Made by a program: the position numbers and the translations under genes | Origin: an uncultured Bilophila sp. | GTDB lineage: Bacteria > Desulfobacterota > Desulfovibrionia > Desulfovibrionales > Desulfovibrionaceae | NCBI GenBank assembly: GCA_902373525.1 | Contig: CABKMN010000106.1 | Location: forward strand, 1-8,026 | Length of the DNA: 8,026 nucleotides | Reading direction: 5' to 3' | Shown: positions 5,094-8,026 of the stretch, piece after piece | How positions within the stretch are numbered: the first letter of the stretch is position 1 | Layout of the letters: each line of letters opens with the position of its first letter | The notes under the pieces: generated by a model | Told to the model about the DNA's origin: nothing | Database searches by the model: none | Seen by the model: the letters and a program-made list of their open reading frames with translations, nothing else

Positions 5094-6676
5094 GGGCTAT
5101 CCTTATGGTAGTTGTCGAACAACGGCTTGATCTCGTCGATGCGCCGGATGCCCGCATGGGTCAGCACAATGCGGAAACGCTCCAGATCGGAGCCGCACCG
5201 GTGGGTGATCCGGCGCACCATGTCCACATGGTACACCTTGTCACCCGCTACGGCGTCGTCCGCGCCGGACTGGGGTTCGTCAAGAACTTCATCGGCATGC
5301 CGCAGAAAATCCGAAATGTCAAAGCGGGAAATGTCCAACAGGAGGTTCTTGCCCTCGTGGAACGGGTCCGGCAGGTCCTTGATGTCGATCATCTTGGAGT
5401 AGTACAGGATATCCTCGTTGTGGAACTCGTTGAGAATATCCACGAAATGCGTCCTGTTCCGCAGGATGCGCACGGCCTTGGGCAGCTTGTCCCAGTCCAT
5501 GAACCGGAACTGTTCGGAACACTGCCCGATGAGCCTGCCGTAGCCGTCGCAGACGCGGAGCACCCTGTCCGGTATCCATTTCCCAAATACCTTAAACAGC
5601 TTGCTCTTGAGCACGTCCTTGATGCGCTCGCGGCAGATATAGGCGAACACGGCGATCACGAAAATCGGGGTGCTGAGCGAATCCGCGCCCTCCCACACGA
5701 AGGTCACGAACAGCGCGAGGCTCATGGCCACGGCGGCGATCAGGCTGTACAGCAGGTGCTCCAGAAGCGAATTCCCGGAATGCCGCTGAATGTTCAGGAA
5801 CAGGGGCATGTCCACGTACTTCTTGAGCACGCTCCAGCGGAACACGGGCAGTTCGTTGTCCCCGCCCTTGGACGGCATGCTCTCGGGATACCGGATGCGG
5901 CGGTAGGCGCGCTGCGCCCCGAAGGACGCCAGCACATAGGTGGAGCAGTTCTTCACCGGGGAGAGGCGGCGCACGATCTCCGCCAGCGTCTTCGTCGTAA
6001 TGATGGAAAGGTATTCGTCGCCGTACAGGAACGCGGGCGCGCGCAGCAAACTCCGAGCCGCCCTCGCCCGCTTGCCGAGCAGTTTCCGGTAGCGTTTCAG
6101 GCAGGCCGCCGCGGTGCGGGTCAGCGTGTAGGCCGCACGGGTCCGCTCGTCGCTGTCCTCGATGGCGAGTACGGCCTCCTTGCGCGCCAGCAGAGACACC
6201 CGGTACGCGATGCAGAAGAGTTTGAGGCTGTCCTCGTAACGTTCGCGGGTCGCCTGCGTGTTCTCCCAGAGCAGATCGTCAAGCCGACGGGAGCACTCCT
6301 CCAGCAGATCGGGCCCGCAATCGACGCAATCCACAAGTTCGATCGGTTCCTCGCTTTCGGGGCCGACTTCCTCCTCCATCCTCGGCAGCGGAGGCAGCCG
6401 TTCGCCGCCGAGCAGCGATTCCAGCGGTCGGATGGGCACGCCGAGGCGAATGTAGTTCTTGAGGCTCTGCCGGTAGTCGGTCGCCGTATAGCTCCAGCGG
6501 TTGATCTGGAGGCTCTGCGGGAAGAAAAACCATGTTTCCACAAGGTAATGGAGCTTCCTGTCCTCCAGCGGACAGGAAACCTGCTGGCGGATTTCGAAGC
6601 GGCGCTTGCCGATGGTTTTGACCGCTTCGGCAAGCAGGGAGGCGTTGGGGCGGCGACGGACGATAGAATAGGACAT
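5090..6676 (-). CDS. Unrecognised 528-residue protein with two predicted membrane segments
   Basis: I do not recognise this family. The reading frame has strong GC bias at third positions and normal protein composition. Residues 1-110 include an aromatic-rich segment (LVETWFFFPQSLQINRWSYT, 45-64), followed by an acidic linker (101-125). A long charged helical region runs over 126-215. Two hydrophobic stretches, about 307-327 and 334-349, are separated by a short turn and look like a membrane hairpin with large soluble domains on both sides. A second cytosolic-looking region (350-528) contains DGYGRLIGQC, FRFMDWDKLPKAVRILRNRTHF and an acidic C-terminus. No signal peptide is seen. The start lacks a clear Shine-Dalgarno site, but a promoter-like element lies just upstream. 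Its stop overlaps the ahbB start (ATGA, 5090-5093), implying translational coupling and a shared operon with ahbB and hemL. A link to tetrapyrrole metabolism is only inference from position. Confidence 0.82.
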   Translation of the reverse strand: MSYSIVRRRPNASLLAEAVKTIGKRRFEIRQQVSCPLEDRKLHYLVETWFFFPQSLQINRWSYTATDYRQSLKNYIRLGVPIRPLESLLGGERLPPLPRMEEEVGPESEEPIELVDCVDCGPDLLEECSRRLDDLLWENTQATRERYEDSLKLFCIAYRVSLLARKEAVLAIEDSDERTRAAYTLTRTAAACLKRYRKLLGKRARAARSLLRAPAFLYGDEYLSIITTKTLAEIVRRLSPVKNCSTYVLASFGAQRAYRRIRYPESMPSKGGDNELPVFRWSVLKKYVDMPLFLNIQRHSGNSLLEHLLYSLIAAVAMSLALFVTFVWEGADSLSTPIFVIAVFAYICRERIKDVLKSKLFKVFGKWIPDRVLRVCDGYGRLIGQCSEQFRFMDWDKLPKAVRILRNRTHFVDILNEFHNEDILYYSKMIDIKDLPDPFHEGKNLLLDISRFDISDFLRHADEVLDEPQSGADDAVAGDKVYHVDMVRRITHRCGSDLERFRIVLTHAGIRRIDEIKPLFDNYHKDSP

Positions 6677-6699
6677 AGGTTCTCGGAGGAGTTCGCTTG

Positions 6700-6728
6700 A
6701 CCATAGCCAAGCCCAGAAACAAGATCAA
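6700..6728 (-). promoter_or_regulatory. Sigma70-like promoter for the 528-residue gene operon
   Basis: On the minus strand TTGATC (plus 6723-6728) and TATGGT (plus 6700-6705) are separated by exactly 17 bases. Each matches four of six consensus positions. Transcription would begin about 15-20 bases before the ATG at 6676. On the plus strand the overlapping CTTGACC (6696-6702) resembles a -35 box but lacks a good -10 partner. Confidence 0.45.
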
Positions 6729-6869
6729 GAGCGCTGGACAAGCCCCCTCTTCTGCGGAAATCAAGCCTTTATGGAACGCCGGAAACAGGCTAGAGTGGAC
6801 GGACAGCCGATCCTCCCGTCCGCCGCGTCCGGCGGGCGGCTTCCGTCGGACCTTCCACAGACCTGTCCC

Positions 6870-6876
6870 GGAGAAG
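6870..6876 (+). promoter_or_regulatory. Shine-Dalgarno site that sets the hypD start
   Basis: GGAGAAG ends three bases before the ATG at 6880. This start gives the family length of about 360 residues and the expected short N-terminus before the CGTHT motif. Confidence 0.65.
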
Positions 6877-6879
6877 CCC

Positions 6880-7962
6880 ATGCCCACGCCCACACTGCAC
6901 GATCCCAAACTCTGCCAAGCCCTGCTCCGCCGTCTCGAAGACCTGCTCGACCGCCCCATGCGGTTCATGGAGGTGTGCGGGACGCATACCGTATCCATCT
7001 TTCGCGGCGGCCTGCGAACGCTGCTGCCCGCACAGGTGACTCATCTCACCGGGCCGGGCTGTCCGGTCTGCGTCACCCACGACCGCGAAGTCGCGGCCTT
7101 CCTCAAACTCGCCGAACAGCCCGACGTGATCATCGCCACCTTCGGGGACCTGATGCGCGTTCCCGGCCCGGACGGACGTTCCCTCAAGCACGCGCAGGCC
7201 GACGGCGCGCGCGTCTCGGTCGTCTATTCGCCGCTGGACGCCCTGACCCTCGCCGCCGAACATCCCGACGCCACGGTCGTCTTTCTCGGCGTGGGCTTCG
7301 AGACCACGGCCCCGGCGGTCGCGGCCACCGTCCTCGCCGCCGAACGGCGCAAGCTGGACAACTTCGCGGTGTTCTCCTGCCACAAGCTGGTCCCTCCGGC
7401 GCTTGAAGCCCTGCTCGGCGATCCGGGCAACGGCATCGACGCCTTCCTCCTGCCGGGGCATGTGTCCACGGTGCTCGGCCTCTCGCCGTTCCGGTTCGTG
7501 GCCGAGGCGTGGAAGCGTCCCGCCGTGGTGGCCGGATTCGAGCCCGCCGACATCCTCGACGCCCTGTGTCGCATGGCCCGCCAGTACCGCGAAAACGACT
7601 TCAAGGTCGAGAACGCCTACCCCCGCGCCGTGAGCGACGACGGCAACCCCAAGGCGCGGGCCATCCTCTCGCAGGTGTTCCGCACGTCCGACGCCCTCTG
7701 GCGCGGACTCGGGGCCATCCCCGCCAGCGGGCTGGCGCTGACTCCGGCCTACGAGCGGTTCGACGCGCTGGCCCGTCTCGGCCTGTCGCTGCCCGAAACC
7801 AGACCCCTGCCCGGCTGCCGTTGCGGCGAAGTCCTCAAGGGCAAGCTCCCGCCCAACGAGTGCCCCCTCTTCGGCAAGGTCTGCACCCCCGCCAACCCCG
7901 TCGGCCCCTGCATGGTCTCCACCGAAGGCAGTTGCTCCGCGTATTTCAAGTATGGGCTGTAG
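6880..7962 (+). CDS. hypD: Hydrogenase maturation factor HypD
   Basis: HypD carries a [4Fe-4S] cluster and, with HypC, forms the scaffold on which the Fe(CN)2CO unit of [NiFe]-hydrogenase is built in the cytoplasm, with cyanide delivered by HypE/HypF. The 360 residues from ATG 6880 fit the family. Key motifs are EVCGTHT (31-37, Cys33), GPGCPVCVTH (58-67, Cys61 and Cys64), FGDLMRVPG (88-96), VGFETTAP (138-145), SCHKLVPPA (166-174) and LPGHVS (191-196). The C-terminal cluster domain has cysteines at 313, 315, 328, 335, 344 and 352, ending in GSCSAYFKYG. All catalytic and cluster cysteines appear intact. An in-frame TTG at 6697 with a strong GGAGGAG before it would add 61 low-complexity basic residues and is less likely. 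No hypC, hypE or hydrogenase gene is visible beside it, and a terminator follows closely. Confidence 0.96.
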   Translation: MPTPTLHDPKLCQALLRRLEDLLDRPMRFMEVCGTHTVSIFRGGLRTLLPAQVTHLTGPGCPVCVTHDREVAAFLKLAEQPDVIIATFGDLMRVPGPDGRSLKHAQADGARVSVVYSPLDALTLAAEHPDATVVFLGVGFETTAPAVAATVLAAERRKLDNFAVFSCHKLVPPALEALLGDPGNGIDAFLLPGHVSTVLGLSPFRFVAEAWKRPAVVAGFEPADILDALCRMARQYRENDFKVENAYPRAVSDDGNPKARAILSQVFRTSDALWRGLGAIPASGLALTPAYERFDALARLGLSLPETRPLPGCRCGEVLKGKLPPNECPLFGKVCTPANPVGPCMVSTEGSCSAYFKYGL

Positions 7963-7973
7963 GGGGAAAACCG

Positions 7974-8026
7974 GGGGAAGGGGAGAAGGAACCCTTCTGG
8001 AGAAGGGCTTCCTTCTCCCCTTCCCC
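7974..8026 (+). terminator. Long purine/pyrimidine hairpin after hypD
   Basis: GGGGAAGGGGAGAAGGAA (7974-7991) is perfectly complementary to 8009-8026. Directly inside, CCCTTCT (7992-7998) pairs with AGAAGGG (8001-8007). The result is a 25-bp stem with one bulged C (8008) and a GG loop, starting 12 bases after the hypD stop. The whole 5' outer arm is purine and the 3' arm is pyrimidine. The window ends at the last paired base, so a U-tract and any extension cannot be seen. Confidence 0.75.

Noticed and set aside
5105..6700. 531-codon plus-strand open frame opposite the unknown membrane protein
   Set aside because: The minus-strand frame has hydrophobic segments, a promoter-like element and coupling to ahbB; the plus frame shows antisense-like composition and no ribosome binding site.
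6820..6840. CCGCC/GGCGG stem upstream of hypD
   Set aside because: A 5-bp GC stem in a GC-rich leader is expected by chance and has no T-run or other supporting signal.
1..8026. CRISPR array, tRNA, rRNA, insertion sequence or attachment site
   Set aside because: No regularly spaced direct repeats, cloverleaf, transposase motifs or terminal inverted repeats with target duplications were seen on either strand.

Overview
The window looks like ordinary chromosome from a high-GC sulfate-reducing bacterium of the Desulfovibrionaceae type. The evidence is strong G/C bias at third codon positions and a siroheme decarboxylase subunit, the hallmark of the alternative siroheme-dependent heme pathway, placed just upstream of hemL. 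A hydrogenase-maturation hypD and an orphan phage-CII-like regulator fit the same assignment. This is inferred from gene content and style; no rRNA or other direct taxonomic marker is present.

Left part (1-2930): The window opens in a pyrimidine-rich stretch that may be the 3' arm of a terminator of an upstream gene. ispH (LytB, last step of the MEP isoprenoid pathway) follows at 153-1007 and ends at a clean terminator hairpin. A small CII/CP76-like regulator faces it at 1078-1344 (minus). The 404-bp region between this regulator and a divergent DUF1653 gene (1749-2033) is rich in the hexamer GGAGTA/TACTCC and also carries a 13-bp direct repeat. Next is an unrecognised protein with an ankyrin-like C-terminal region (2110-2826). 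It is closed by a very long perfect hairpin at 2880-2931 that can serve both converging transcripts.

Middle part (3122-6728, minus strand): This appears to be one operon, read from right to left. A promoter-like element at 6700-6728 precedes a 528-residue unrecognised protein with two predicted membrane segments. Its stop overlaps the start of ahbB by the four bases ATGA. After a 220-bp hairpin-rich spacer comes hemL. HemL makes 5-aminolevulinate at the entry of tetrapyrrole synthesis. AhbB, with a partner not seen here, decarboxylates siroheme towards heme, so the operon joins the entry point with a late branch step.

Right part (6880-8026): hypD, the Fe-S scaffold for the Fe(CN)2CO group of [NiFe]-hydrogenase, is transcribed away from the operon. 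No other hyp gene is visible. It ends in a 25-bp purine/pyrimidine hairpin reaching the window edge.

No mobile element, CRISPR array, tRNA or rRNA was seen. The most notable unexplained signals are the GGAGTA repeat cluster, the unknown membrane protein coupled to ahbB, the structured ahbB-hemL spacer, and the G-quadruplex-type and homopurine hairpin elements at gene borders.
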